A DNA stretch of 64,000 nucleotides. Source: Phragmites australis (taxonomy: Eukaryota > Streptophyta > Magnoliopsida > Poales > Poaceae). Shown piece after piece: positions 32,431 to 42,859 of this stretch; the first letter of the stretch is position 1, and each line of letters opens with the position of its first letter. The translations under genes were made by a program, and so were the position numbers. The notes beneath the pieces were generated by a model. It did not search any database and was not told the origin of the DNA. It saw only the letters and a list, made by a program, of their open reading frames with translations. The DNA lies in contig NC_084924.1 of NCBI RefSeq assembly GCF_958298935.1, positions 21,177,819 to 21,241,818 of the forward strand, written 5' to 3'.

Positions 32431-33500
32431 AGAAACCAAGTTGAGATGTGTCTTGGTTTATCTTGTGTGATGAGTGATTGACGTTTGTATGGCTTTTGTA
32501 GGTTAACACATGCATGGTTATATACTGCAATGTTGATTTTGTCTAACCAAAGTTAAAAAGAATTGGAGTTTGTATCATTGTCTCAATGCAGGAAGCTTAC
32601 ACTCACCGGATAGTCCGGTGTGAGGGTTTTTGACCTCACCGGATAGTCAAGTGTGTGGTAGATGTGAGCACCGGAGCTTTTCAGTGCAGAGGTAGAGAAA
32701 AATTCATTCACCGGAAGGTCCAGTGTGAGTGAGTGTGAGCACCAAACTAATTTTTCTAGAGAAGGGTACAAATGTGAAAGTCTGGTGCGGTAGCCTCACC
32801 GGATGGTCCGATGTGTGCACGGGTGATCACCGTAGGCTTCACCAGACAAAGATTTCTAGAGAGGGTGAAAAACTATGTTCCAGTGATGATGTACTCACCA
32901 TATGGTCTGGTGATAGGCGTGTGAACACCGGAGAGTATCACTGAAGCCTTTCATTTCTGAGGTAAATGTTGGGTTGTTCATCGGATTGTCTGGTGTTGGG
33001 ATTTTATGATCATTGGACTAATGTTTCCATAGAGGAAAGCAAACCAGGTTCTAGTGGAGTTGTACTCATCGGATGGTCCGATGTTGCACTGGTGTGAACG
33101 CTGGATCATCCGATGTTCATATTTTTTGTTATGTCTGATCTTTTCAACTTGATTTCAATTTGGACTAACATGTGATGATGTTATATGGTTCTGGAGATGC
33201 ATGTTTGCTAGTATCATGGTGTGCAGGTGATGGATGCAACTTGGCGGGCGACAGCTTGTGATTAGGGCTACGCGGTGTGCTTGGTCCTGGACGACCAAGA
33301 AGGCTGGGCGGAGTCAATGATGATCCTAGTGGTACACGTGGAGGTCATGCAAGGCAAGAGATGAAGGTTGAAGGGGATGCCGGTGCAAGTGACAAGGCAG
33401 CCTGAGGGATTGAGAGCAGGAGAGACTTGTCGAAGTTCAAGATCTCAAGATGGAGGACACGTGTCAACATTGGAAGACTTGCTTGAGGTCAAAGCAAGCA
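32431..33500 (+). repeat. 3' LTR-like segment of a Sire-type copia element
   Basis: Begins TGAGAAACC after a polypurine tract, as the LTR of D begins TGAGAAAAT on its own strand. From 32605 to 33115 it holds about nine degenerate copies of the palindrome CACCGGATAGTCCGGTG, 30-100 bp apart. The right end is not defined; the sequence changes character near 33500. Confidence 0.5.
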
Positions 33501-33520
33501 GTTGTGAGACACGCTGTAGT

Positions 33521-33736
33521 CAGGCTCCGGACGGAGTACCTCCGGAGCCGGGCAGCGGCTAAAGGCCGAGGGGGTCGCGGACCACCTCTACTACCTAGCC
33601 TTCGGCTTCACCTCCGATGCACTGTCTGCAGGCTCCGGATGAAGTACCTTCGGAGCCGGGTAGCTACTAAGGGTCGAGGGGGTCGCGGACCACCTCTCCC
33701 GTCTAGCCTTCGGTTGCGCCTCCGACACATCATCAC
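33521..33736. repeat. 108-bp tandem repeat, two copies plus a remnant
   Basis: Copies at 33521-33628 and 33629-33736 both start CAGGCTCCGG and contain GAGGGGGTCGCGGACCACCT. They differ at a number of positions. A third decayed piece (CGCTAAGGAACCCGAAGG..., GACCACCTCCGGAGC) lies at about 33750-33795. Confidence 0.8.
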
Positions 33737-33740
33737 CTTC

Positions 33741-34354
33741 AACCCGGGGAGTCGCTAAGGAACCCGAAGGATTAAGGACCACCTCCGGAGCTCGTCTCCA
33801 AAGGTTCCAGATGGACTTCGCTGAGTCAGAAATTTAGAATAAATTGGGAAGGAGGCCCTACCAATGCCAGGCCTAGGGAGTACGCAATAGCCGGGGACGA
33901 CGAGGTTGCCACTGGTCCACCCGGTTCTCCTTAGTTACCCTACGTATCTATCACCACCAGATTCTCGAGGCCGCCTCTCCCCCAAAAGGAACGAAATCAG
34001 CGATGATCTATGCGAAGGCTCGTTGCCTTGGTCGTCAGAAAAACTAGTCATCGCCTTCGAAGGGGACAAAGAAGCACGGTTTGGAGGCACGAAGGCACAC
34101 GCGCATGCGGTCACCAGTTCAAAAGATCCCCTCGCACTCCGATACAGAAGGAGATACGATCGTTCCCGAATGTCCATGTTATATTATTAAACAACTAGTA
34201 CATCCAGGGGACACATACTGAAGCAATAGTTCAGAAATTGCCATGAAGAAGATAGATCTCTACAGTGCGAAACAAGGCGAGAAAGTGTACAATGTGACTA
34301 AGTTCAGCCATGAGACATCACTAAGTACACCATCCCGCTGACCGCCTTCACCTC
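33741..34354. other. Noncoding part of element F
   Basis: No supported gene. Short open frames exist on both strands at 33906-34190, with no family resemblance. Confidence 0.45.
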
Positions 34355-35019
34355 CTACGGGTCCCGGCAGGGGCTATGCATGGGACGGTGTATGCACCTC
34401 ACCTGCAGCCTGCCGCTACGGAAGCTGATATAGTAGCCGGCTCCCAAGCTGTCGGAGGACGCTGAGGTGTCCGAGGATGTCGCCGGCGGGGCCTTCTCCC
34501 TCACCTGCCCTGCCTCCTCCTGCTTCGCCGCTAGCTCCACAAACGCCTACTCACTCCCCCAACGTAGGAGATCCCAGTCGATCTTCTCCTCATCATCAGA
34601 GATATCGATGATCTCGACAGGCATGGCCTCCCCAGCCAAAGATTGGGCCGAAGCGGCGGGAAACCGCCTCCCCTGCAGAGATGGAAGCGACGTGGCCATC
34701 GATGCCTCTGTCGACGACCGAAATGGTCCGGCTCCCGAAGAAGCCGTCGAGTTATCGACATCTCCGAAGAGGATAAGGAGGAAGATGATGCCATACTCAA
34801 GTCAGGGTTAACTACTTGCTCGTGGGGCTGTGGAGACTCCAGCTGGGTAACCCCAACTTTATACCCGGGCCACGCAGCTACGTAGGTCCGGAAGATGAAG
34901 CGGAACCGACACCGCCTTGTCCCCCCATTGAACACCTGAGGGGGGGGGGTGCGTGGCCATATCTGGGTTTCCTCCAACACGTGGCAGTGCTCTACGACGA
35001 ATGCCTCATTTTCTCGCAC
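34355..35019 (-). pseudogene. Antisense ORF (aORF) of Tat-type element F, decayed
   Basis: Two overlapping minus-strand frames (34531-35019 and 34355-34540), on the strand opposite to element F and just upstream of its 3' LTR. The first gives EIIDISDDEE-like acidic sequence in the alternative frame; the second begins MELAAKQEEAGQVREKAPP, Ser/Ala-rich. Tat-lineage elements such as Grande and RIRE2 are known to carry an antisense ORF at this position. The match is by position and orientation, not by a recognised domain. Function of such ORFs is unknown. Confidence 0.45.
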
Positions 35020-35149
35020 GGACGTACCGTCACATTAATAACCCAAACCCCATTCGGTGCATGACAGGGGCATGGGCACAAGACCCTAAATGACCCCCTG
35101 TATTGTCCAGTCAGAACACGATAGTGGCACGTCTTGTCCTGCCAGGAAA

Positions 35150-35177
35150 ACATGTGGGATTCTCCAATCCCACATGT
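35150..35177. repeat. Perfect 12-bp hairpin with 4-base loop
   Basis: ACATGTGGGATT, loop CTCC, AATCCCACATGT. Lies between the antisense ORF and the 3' LTR. Could be a structured element of the aORF promoter region or chance. Confidence 0.75.
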
Positions 35178-35516
35178 AACCTCTACTCTAGCAACCTCAA
35201 GGGGCAAGAAAAGCCATACCAAAGGAATCCGGATAACCCATATTGGTCCCAACACGAACCCCAAAAGTACACCACATCCATCGACGTCCCTCTAACCCGG
35301 GGTCCCTACGCCGCGCATGATAGCTCCAACAAGCTCCGGGCCAGATCGCCACCACCAGTACGCCATTTGCCTTGGGCTCGCTATCGACGTCCAAGGTTTC
35401 TAAAACGAAAAAACTTCTTAAAGGATAGAGAATTGCCACCATGCATCCTTGATGCTATACCAGGCTGGGGTTGATTTTTCCTCTACATCCTCTCCCCCTC
35501 CAAAACATCGGGGCCC

Positions 35517-35532
35517 GAGAATGAGGGGGTAC
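35517..35532 (+). other. Polypurine tract of element F
   Basis: GAGAATGAGGGGGTAC directly before the LTR start TGTTGGAGG. Confidence 0.65.
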
Positions 35533-36426
35533 TGTTGGAGGGAAAATAAACCAACCTAAGGATAATGGTTGAAGATTACCATCCAGGTCCCTCCGGAGCC
35601 TTGGTCTCCGGACCCTCAGTTAAAGGCTCGATCTCCGAAGTCATCAGATCACTTCATGGTACCCCTTCGTACCTACGAAGCCTTCCCTTGGCTCAGCCGG
35701 CTCGGTCTCCTGAGGCCTCCCAAAAACCCGACCTCTCGAAGCCTCTGTCCCCCAAAGCCTCAGCCTTCTGGAGTCCTGCTTCTCGAAGCTCCTCCTGGTT
35801 CTATGCCTCCTGAGGCCCCCTCCTTGGGCTGCTCGGGCTGCCTTCCTGAAGGCAGTAAGGTGAGTCAGTAGGCCTTAGGAAAGATCTGTAGGAAGGGGAG
35901 CACTGATCGTGCTTTGCCTACAAGGAAGTTGCCTAGGCTTATGGACGCCGCTCTGACACCCTAGCATGATGGAGGCTATCATGACACCCCTGACAGTGCG
36001 GCGTCGAGCCGCAATCGATGACCGACTCGCCCCCTTCAGGGGGCAGGCACCACGATAATTACCATGATGGATATTTATCTCCCCAATGGGGTAGAAGATA
36101 GTTATCCGGGATAAGGCCCAATAATTCGGTCATATCCCAGATATTTGTACATCTTGATAACTTGTACGCCAAGGTACGCACTACTCTATAAATAGGAGGC
36201 CACGGTCCTCTAGGCAGGGGACGACGGGCAAGACAGCTAAAAAAGACATTAAGGTGGAAACACACCAAGTCACGCTGTGATACTCCTCCTAAAGCGATCT
36301 ATTTTTTGTACCATCAATACATTCGTGGTGTTCCTTCCTCTTAAACTTCGTCTCCAAGCTTGAATCTCCTCCTTAGAAGAAACTCTCGCCGCACTTGCTG
36401 GGGCAAGACGAACTCTTGGTCTAACA
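35533..36426 (+). repeat. 3' LTR of element F (about 894 bp)
   Basis: TGTTGGAGG start after the polypurine tract. The end is placed near CTAACA at 36421-36426 by comparison with the LTR of G. Rich in CTTCGAAGCC/CCGAAG words. Related to, but clearly diverged from, the LTR at 36475. Confidence 0.6.
36185..36194 (+). promoter_or_regulatory. TATA box in LTR of element F
   Basis: TCTATAAATAGGAGG in the expected LTR position, parallel to the TATA box of G. Confidence 0.6.
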
Positions 36427-36474
36427 CCTACAATATTGGTGTCTCATCTTTCTTTATTCATATAGGGACTTCAT

Positions 36475-37161
36475 TGTTGCTGGGGGTCTTTGCTAAGGAC
36501 CCTCGAAGGTCCCTTGGCTCAGCTAGCCTATGCATACGGACCTAAGCCCCGATGGCCGCTTTTGAGCCTCTGGGCTCCAGGGAAGCCTCAGTGTCCTGAA
36601 GCCATACCTTTCACAGCTCCAGCCTCTGAAGCTTGGGTGGGCTTCCCAAAGGCTACAGGGTGAGTCATCAGGCCTCAAGAAAGATCTGTCAGAGGGGGAA
36701 CGCTGGTCATCCTTCCCCTGCAAGGATGTGATAAGCATTCCATATCAACGCTGGTGGACACCATCCTGACATGATGACGCAAGTGAAGGACGCCTGACAC
36801 ACGGGATAGTGAAGCGCCGGGCCGCGTTTAGCGACCGACCCTGCACCAAACCCGGGGCTGGTTCAGCCCCTGCATTTACCGTGTAGATATTATCTCCTGA
36901 GCAAGGTAAAAAGTAGTTTGACCTGGACCTACGCCATGTAATTTGGCCGGTCCTAGATATTTTTTAGTAGCAATACCTTGTACGCTATGCCAGGGGTAGC
37001 CCTATAAATACAGGGCCATGGCCATCTGGCCAAACCTCCAATCTTTTCTACCATAAATACATTTGCACTGCCCCTTCCTCAAACTTCGTCTCCAAGCTTG
37101 AGTATCCTCTTTAGAAGAAACTCTCACGGTATTTGTGAGTGCAAGAAGATGTCTTGCGCCA
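36475..37161 (+). repeat. 5' LTR of element G (about 687 bp)
   Basis: Starts TGTTGCTGG and ends just before a primer-like site. Aligns with the LTR of F over the CCCTTGGCTCAGC, GTGAGTCA, AGAAAGATCTGT and CTCAAACTTCGTCTCCAAGC blocks. Ends are approximate because the second LTR is not in place. Confidence 0.55.
37001..37010 (+). promoter_or_regulatory. TATA box in LTR of element G
   Basis: CCTATAAATACAGG, in the same relative position as in F. Confidence 0.6.
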
Positions 37162-37184
37162 ATAGCGTGCCATCCGTGGGGACT
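37162..37184 (+). other. Primer-binding site of element G (degenerate)
   Basis: TAGCGTGCCATCCGTGGGGA resembles the TGGCGCC-type site followed by ATCCGTGGGGAC, as in many Tat elements. Confidence 0.5.
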
Positions 37185-37212
37185 CGAATATAGAAGTGCT
37201 AAGAGAGGTAGG

Positions 37213-38900
37213 ATGCAACCCAAGAAGAAGACCATTAAAACCGCGGCAACGGCATTCGATCCCCTGACCATGTATGTGCGGAAGTTCAGGTGACTAAGCA
37301 CAGTCCGTGCTGACATCGGCCCCCCAACCGGGAGGAATGAGGGCCTTACGGCCACCACCGACCTGGCCACAACCGTAGCTATAGCTGGCATCGAAGGGCT
37401 CCCTTCGTCGGATCCCCAGCACCAACAGCAGCGGCATAGCGAGGCCCCCGCTGCGCCCCTAGAGGCTACGGCCGGTGCCACCGCTGAAAACACTATTCCT
37501 CTCGAGCATCAATCACGCCTGATGGCACTCTTAGTCCATATGGAGGAGCTACAGGTGGCCCTGTGGGTCGAGAAGCAAGCTACTCGCATGACCACCGCCA
37601 CCCCCGTGATGACCAACGCTGTTCTGGCCTGTGTTCTGGCTTGGGCCATCAGTGCTGATGATCTCTTCGACACTAGGACCCATCACGTTCAGCTTCTGGT
37701 GCCTCGGAGCCGGCATCATGAGGATCCTCTACCACTCTCCCCTACAGTTCGACCTGCAGATTACGCCCTTACCAGAGGGCTTTCAGATCGCGAAGCTACC
37801 TAAGTTCAAGGGCGACTCGGACCTTGATGAGTTTGTCCGTTCCTACACCCTCGCGATAGAGGCCAGCAAAGGCGGGACTGGCTACCATTGCTAAATGCTT
37901 CCCTAGCCATATGCTGGTTTTGGGCACTAGACCCTTGTGCCATTCACGCCTGGTCCCAACACTAAGACCTCTTCGCAGCAACTTCTATGGCACCTTTGTT
38001 GAGCCGGTGACCTCCAGAAGCCTGTTCTCTGTTAGGCAGGAACTGGACGAAACCCTCGGGACTACTTCCGAAGATTTTCCCAAACCAAGGCCCATATTAG
38101 GGGCATATCAGACTCTTCAGTCATCGATGCCGCAACCTAGGGTCTGGCCAAAGGAACCTTGTACGATTGGCTTAACCGGTGTCCCATACGCACGATGGAA
38201 GTCCAAATGAGCAAGTTCGAGGAATATATACATGCAGAGGAGGAAATACTCCACTGAAGGCTCTTGCGAGCTACCGAGACTTCCTGTGTCGACCCCGAAA
38301 AGTCATATTCGCTGGTGGGATCATCACACGCCCCCTCCCCCAGCGAAAAGGGGCTTCGAGGAGGCTCATACCTCCGGGTCCCAAAGGGGCCGGTAGCAAC
38401 AGTGCAAAAACATCAATAACATCAACCAAGGTCGCGAGGCTTTGAACCAAAACCGTCCCAGAGAGCGTGGCCGAGGATGCTCCAGAGCGAAACCATGCCC
38501 CAAGCTAGTATCCCGAGGAGGAATCCTGGTGCACTCTACATGGAGAGGGATGAGGGCATAACACTGACAACTGCCAGACCCTCACAACCTTCTGAGAGGA
38601 GTACCTTGGGAGGCAGGCAGCCTTCACCACAGCTGAGGAGCCATCAACGAGTGGCCCGAAGATCGTAGGCCAGCAGCAAGCCGGTAGGTTGATCATCTGG
38701 CCTTACAGAACCCTCCTCCGTCTCGATCATCCGCAGAGCGATACAACGACAAAAGGGCCCAGGGCAAACAGGTTGTCCTCGCTATAACCGGCGGAGGGAG
38801 TTCCAGCTGCACTTTGAAGCAGTAGCGGCGAGACTACGCACGTAGGGTAAACCACATCGGAGCAACTAGCATCCATCGACAATTCTCCGAATGGGCGGAC
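37213..38900 (+). pseudogene. Gag of element G, heavily decayed
   Basis: Begins MQPKKKTIKTAATAF at 37213, with a stop about 25 codons on. The Gag core is recognisable at about 37745-37893 (ITPLPEGFQIAKLPKFKG, DLDEFVRSYTLAIEASKG). Fragments continue through 38180-38445. No intact zinc knuckle found. Multiple stops and frame changes; nonfunctional. Confidence 0.6.
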
Positions 38901-39170
38901 GCCCCCATAATATTCACCTTCAATTACTATGAAGGGTTGAAGTTTCTCTACTCTGATGCCCTGTTCATCTCAGCCAACATCATCGAAGTCAATGTCCAGA
39001 GAGTATTAGTCGACGGAGGCAACTCGACAGACCTCCTATTCATACATGCCTTCGACCAGCTCCGCATCCCGCAAAGCCGGCTCTCACCCGGCCATAGACC
39101 CCTCTAGGGGTTCAACAGGGCCCCCCTTGACGCCCTAGGCCAGATAGAACTCCCAATCACTCAGATCTGA
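38900..39170 (+). pseudogene. Protease fragment of element G
   Basis: Reads IIEVNVQRVLVDGGNSTDLLF with the DGG active site at 39011-39019, then RIPQSRLSPGH, a stop, and ALGQIELPITQI. It breaks at 39170, where a short filler and element H follow. Confidence 0.75.
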
Positions 39171-39190
39171 CTCGCCAAATCGGCTAAGCA
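39171..39190. other. 20-bp filler copied from element G RNase H region
   Basis: Identical to 46450-46469, over 7 kb away in the second half of G. It sits exactly between the broken protease of G and the truncated LTR of H. Neither flank is shared. Confidence 0.7.
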
Positions 39191-40505
39191 AGTGTGTTGA
39201 CCAGTTTGTCATGGCTGGCGACCAGTCCCTAACACGTTGCGATCAACTCACCAAGAAGATCAGCACCGCAATAGCAGCATCGCCTCTATGGTATCCACAC
39301 GTACTGTAAAAAAACGTCGAGCGCCGATGTGCTAGCACTGCACGTGCGGCTAGGGTTTTGAGAGATTGGTAGAAGGCTGCAGCTAGGGTTTCGGTGTGAC
39401 TCAACCTTAGCACACCCTACCCATGCCTCTCCTTCTATAGAGCTCGCCAATGGGCTCCCACGTTGGAAGCCCTTTAGGACTCTAACTATTCAAGGATCAC
39501 AATCCAATCAAAACTCATATAAAAATCCAATTCGCATGTTTTGTTTCAACCCATTAAGTGTGTGACCCGTTAGGTTCATGTACAAACGACTACGACTCTG
39601 AAACCCTTTCCAAACCAAAATCAATAGCGGTCCTAGCATGACATGTTGACTCCCGAATATACACAAAATATCATATAGGCTGAATCTTGATATACACATG
39701 CACCGATCCCTTCGCCTCACAATACCATTCAAGCTCAAGGCAAGATACGTGTCACCCTTGTGATAGCTCGACCATTCACTCGATCAAGTAGTGGATTCAT
39801 CATGACCAACTCGTTAATTATATTGGCATAGCCATGCACTCTCTCGATCCAACTACCTCGAGGGGACCAGAGATATCTATCTTGTTATCAAGAAGGGCAA
39901 ATTCCAATCTTGGTCGCTCACACTTAATGACAAGCCCAAAAACTACCTTTATGACTACCCTAGTGTTTGGCAGCCTCAAAGTATGCCACTACACATTCTG
40001 AGAATCAATGACGATCTTAGGTCTTAGGATCCTGTATGTACACCATTTGAGATAATAACTGATTGCACATCATAAATAACAATCCCAGCAGTATCTCAAG
40101 GTGGGTCTATCCAACATCATGTTCTCTAACATAAATATCCACATTATTGACTTGGTATCTCTATACTTATGATCCATGAAATATGATCATCAATCAATAC
40201 ATGTACAACATCATGTTCTCTAACATAAATATCCATATTATTGACTTGGTATCTCTATACTTATGATCCATAAAATATGATCATCAATTAATAACATGTA
40301 CTGATCTTCTGTATCATCACAATGATATGTGATTAGGGATCAACTAAGAATAATATTATGATATAAACAAAAAGTTTCATGAACAAGTCACATACTTGCC
40401 AATCAATATAAAAGGTAGTCATTCTTGGAATAGCATATTATTCAAAAGTACATTAACATAGATGTGTGATATAATCATATTTATGATTGCCTCTGGGGCA
40501 TATCA
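39191..40505 (-). repeat. 3' LTR of element H, truncated at outer end
   Basis: Aligns with about 44108-45321. Missing the portion equivalent to 43753-44107. Ends GGGCATATCA at 40505, followed by the polypurine tract (minus strand GTGGGACATTGAAGG, about 40506-40520). Confidence 0.75.
40112..40300. repeat. 94-bp tandem duplication inside the 3' LTR of element H
   Basis: Copies 40112-40205 and 40206-40300 both start CAACATCATG and end ATGTA, with a few differences. The other LTR has a single copy near 45029-45120, so it arose after insertion. Confidence 0.85.
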
Positions 40506-40547
40506 CCTTCAATGTCCCACTTGCACTAGAGTCAATCATGTAAGTAT

Positions 40548-42700
40548 CTAATACCCAAAGCTCTCATGTGCGCCTAATGCTTTGGCCACGGGAGTGGCTT
40601 TGTCAACGGATAAGAAATATTCAAATGTGTGTGCACCTTGCATATCTTCACATCACCCCGATCTAAAATCTCTCGAATAAGAAAATAATGCTACAGTATG
40701 TGCTTGGACTTCTAATGCGATCTAGGTTCTTTGGCGTGTGCAATGGCTCCACTATTATCACAATAGAGATCCATTGGAATAGAATCACTAGGCACCACAA
40801 CTTACTTAGAATCAAACTTTTTGATCCAAATAGCCTCCTTTACAGCTTCAGAAGCTGCAATATACTCAGCCTCTGTCGTGGAATCGGTCACCGTTTCTTT
40901 CTTGGAACTCTTCCAACTCACTACTCCTCCATTGAGGTAAAACACAAAACCAGATTGCGATCTCGAATCGTCCATGTCGGTTTGGAAGCTAGTATCAGTG
41001 TAACCATTTACAATGAGCTCCTCCTCACCTCCCTAGACTAGGAACATATCCATAGTTCCTCTCAAGTACCTGAGAATATTCCTTATTGTTACCCAGTGAG
41101 CTTCACTCGGGTTTGATTGGTATCTACTCGTAACACTTAGAGCATAGGAGACATCTGGGTGTGTGCAAAGCATGGCATACATGATGGATCCAATAACAAA
41201 AGCATAAGGCATCACACTCATTTTCTCAAGCTTATCAGTGGTCGCAGAACACTGACTCTTGCTGAGAGTGATGCCATGTGACATCGGCAAGAAACACTTT
41301 TTGGAATCCTGCATATTAAACATTTTCAATACCTTGTCGATGTATGTACTCTGGCTTAATCCGATCAGCCTTCTTAACATCTCTATAGATCTGTATGCCC
41401 AATATGTATACTGCGTCTCCTAGATCTTTCATTGAAACCCTTTTGCAATGAAGATTTGACAGCATCAAGCATCTTAATATCATTCCACGTCAATAGTATG
41501 CCATCTACATACAAGACTAGAAACACAAGTGCGCTCCTACTAGCCTTTTTGTAAACACAATGCTCTTCTTCATTCTTGATGAAACCAAACCCTTTGACCA
41601 CCTCGTCAAAACGAAAATTCCAACTTCGAGAAGCTTGCTTTAGCCCATAGATGGATTTTTGCAGCTTACATATCTTCCTAATATTTTTCAGATCGACAAA
41701 ATCTTCAGGCTGTGTCATGTACACATCCTCACTTAGGTTTCCGTTAAGGAGAGCTGTTCTGACATCCATCTTCCATATCTCATAGTTATAAAATGCGGCA
41801 AATGCTAGGATGATTCGGATAGACTTTAGCATTGCAATGGGCAAAAATGTTTCATTATAATCAACACCTTGAATCTGCCTAAACCTTTTGCTACCAATCG
41901 TGCCTTATAGATGTAAGCATTTCCATCAACGACTACCTTTTTTCCTAAAACCTCATTTGCACTCAACTGCTTTGACACCATCTGGCGGATCAACCAAGTT
42001 CCAAACTTGATTATCGCGCATGGATTCTATCTTGGATCTCGTGACTCCAAGCCATCTCTCAGAGTTTGGTCCCACCACCGCTTCTGAGTGGGTCTTAGGT
42101 TCATCATTGTCCAACAATAATATATTGCGCTGCTTTGTAGTTATGAACATAAACCTCTCAGGTGCACGACTGATCCTTTCCGACCATCGTGGGGCTGGTG
42201 TCTCCACAACATATTCTGCAACATCCTATTGTGGTTCAGTTGGAGCTAAAACACTTTTTGATGATTCCCGAATCTCTTCGAGTTGTATCGTGCTCCCACT
42301 GATGTTCCTTGAGAGAAACTCTTTCTCCAGAAAAGCACCATTCTGGGCGACAAATACTTTACCTTCTTCCAAGTTATAAAAGTAATATCCTTTGGTTTCC
42401 CTAGGATACCCCACAAAGAAGCATTTATTTGATTTGGAAGTGAGCTTATCTGACGTCAAACGTTTTACATAGGCCTCACACAGATCTTAAGGAAAGACAA
42501 CCTGGGATGCTTTCCAGTCCATATCTCATATGGTGCCTTCTCTACAGCTTTAGATGAAATCCTATTTAAAGTGAATGCAACAGTTTCTAGAGCGTATCCC
42601 TAGAAGGATAATGGAAGATCAGATTGGCTCATCATGGACCGGACCATGTCCAACAATGTCTAGTTCCTCCGTTCGAACACTCCATTCCATAGAGGTGTCC
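40548..42700 (-). pseudogene. pol of element H: integrase C-terminus, RT and RNase H
   Basis: From right to left: integrase C-terminal region KCFFVGYPRETKGYYFYN (42226-42459); linker with ERMKSKIESM-like and NQVWNLVDPPDGVK (41953-42207); RT with WKMDVRTALLNGNL and SIYGLKQASRSWN (41383-41844). The RT active site reads YVDG where copia elements have YVDD (about 41499-41510). RNase H follows, with LIGLSQSTYIDKVL and GSIMYAMLCTHPD (41033-41380), and the frame ends at a TAG at 40548-40550. Stops and frameshifts separate the parts. The sequence right of about 42480 is an integrase core remnant without an open frame. Confidence 0.78.
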
Positions 42701-42712
42701 CCGGTGTAGTCA

Positions 42713-42852
42713 ATTGTGGAACAATCCACATTGCTTTAGATGATAACCAAACACATGGTCAAATATTTACCTCCACAATTAGGTCGTAGAAATTTGCCTC
42801 CACATGTTTATCTATGTTATTGTGGAACAATCCACATTGCTTTAGATGATAA
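42713..42852. repeat. 34-bp direct repeat in element H
   Basis: ATTGTGGAACAATCCACATT... occurs at 42713-42746 and again at 42819-42852. It lies at the point where integrase remnant changes to noncoding sequence, so it may mark the internal deletion that removed gag and protease. Confidence 0.75.
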
Positions 42853-42859
42853 ACATCAC

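Larger units (their letters stand above)
26910..33500 (+). mobile_element. Element E: Sire-like Ty1/copia retrotransposon, degenerate, internally deleted
   Basis: Plus-strand copia element: 5' LTR with TATA box, primer site, Gag, a partial RT, RNase H ending in a Sire-like CHPYDIV, a long noncoding 3' region with several GGGGGA purine runs, and an LTR-like segment with palindrome arrays. Protease, integrase and half of RT are missing. Many stops. The start touches element D without a recognisable LTR start, and the right end near 33500 is approximate, so both ends are probably truncated. I could not confirm that the two LTR-like segments are one pair. Confidence 0.7.
33500..36426 (+). mobile_element. 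Element F: 3' end of a Tat-type gypsy retrotransposon
   Basis: Contains an antisense ORF, a polypurine tract and a complete-looking 3' LTR, the normal order at the 3' end of Tat elements (Grande/RIRE2-like). No gag or pol is visible; they are presumably deleted. The left border with E is approximate. Confidence 0.55.

Noticed and set aside
33906..34190. 94-codon plus-strand frame in element F
   Set aside because: No recognisable domain, overlapped by an 80-codon frame on the other strand, within a decayed element.
37002..37493. 163-codon minus-strand frame over the LTR end and gag of G
   Set aside because: Antisense to LTR and Gag start; no family resemblance and it spans the primer site.
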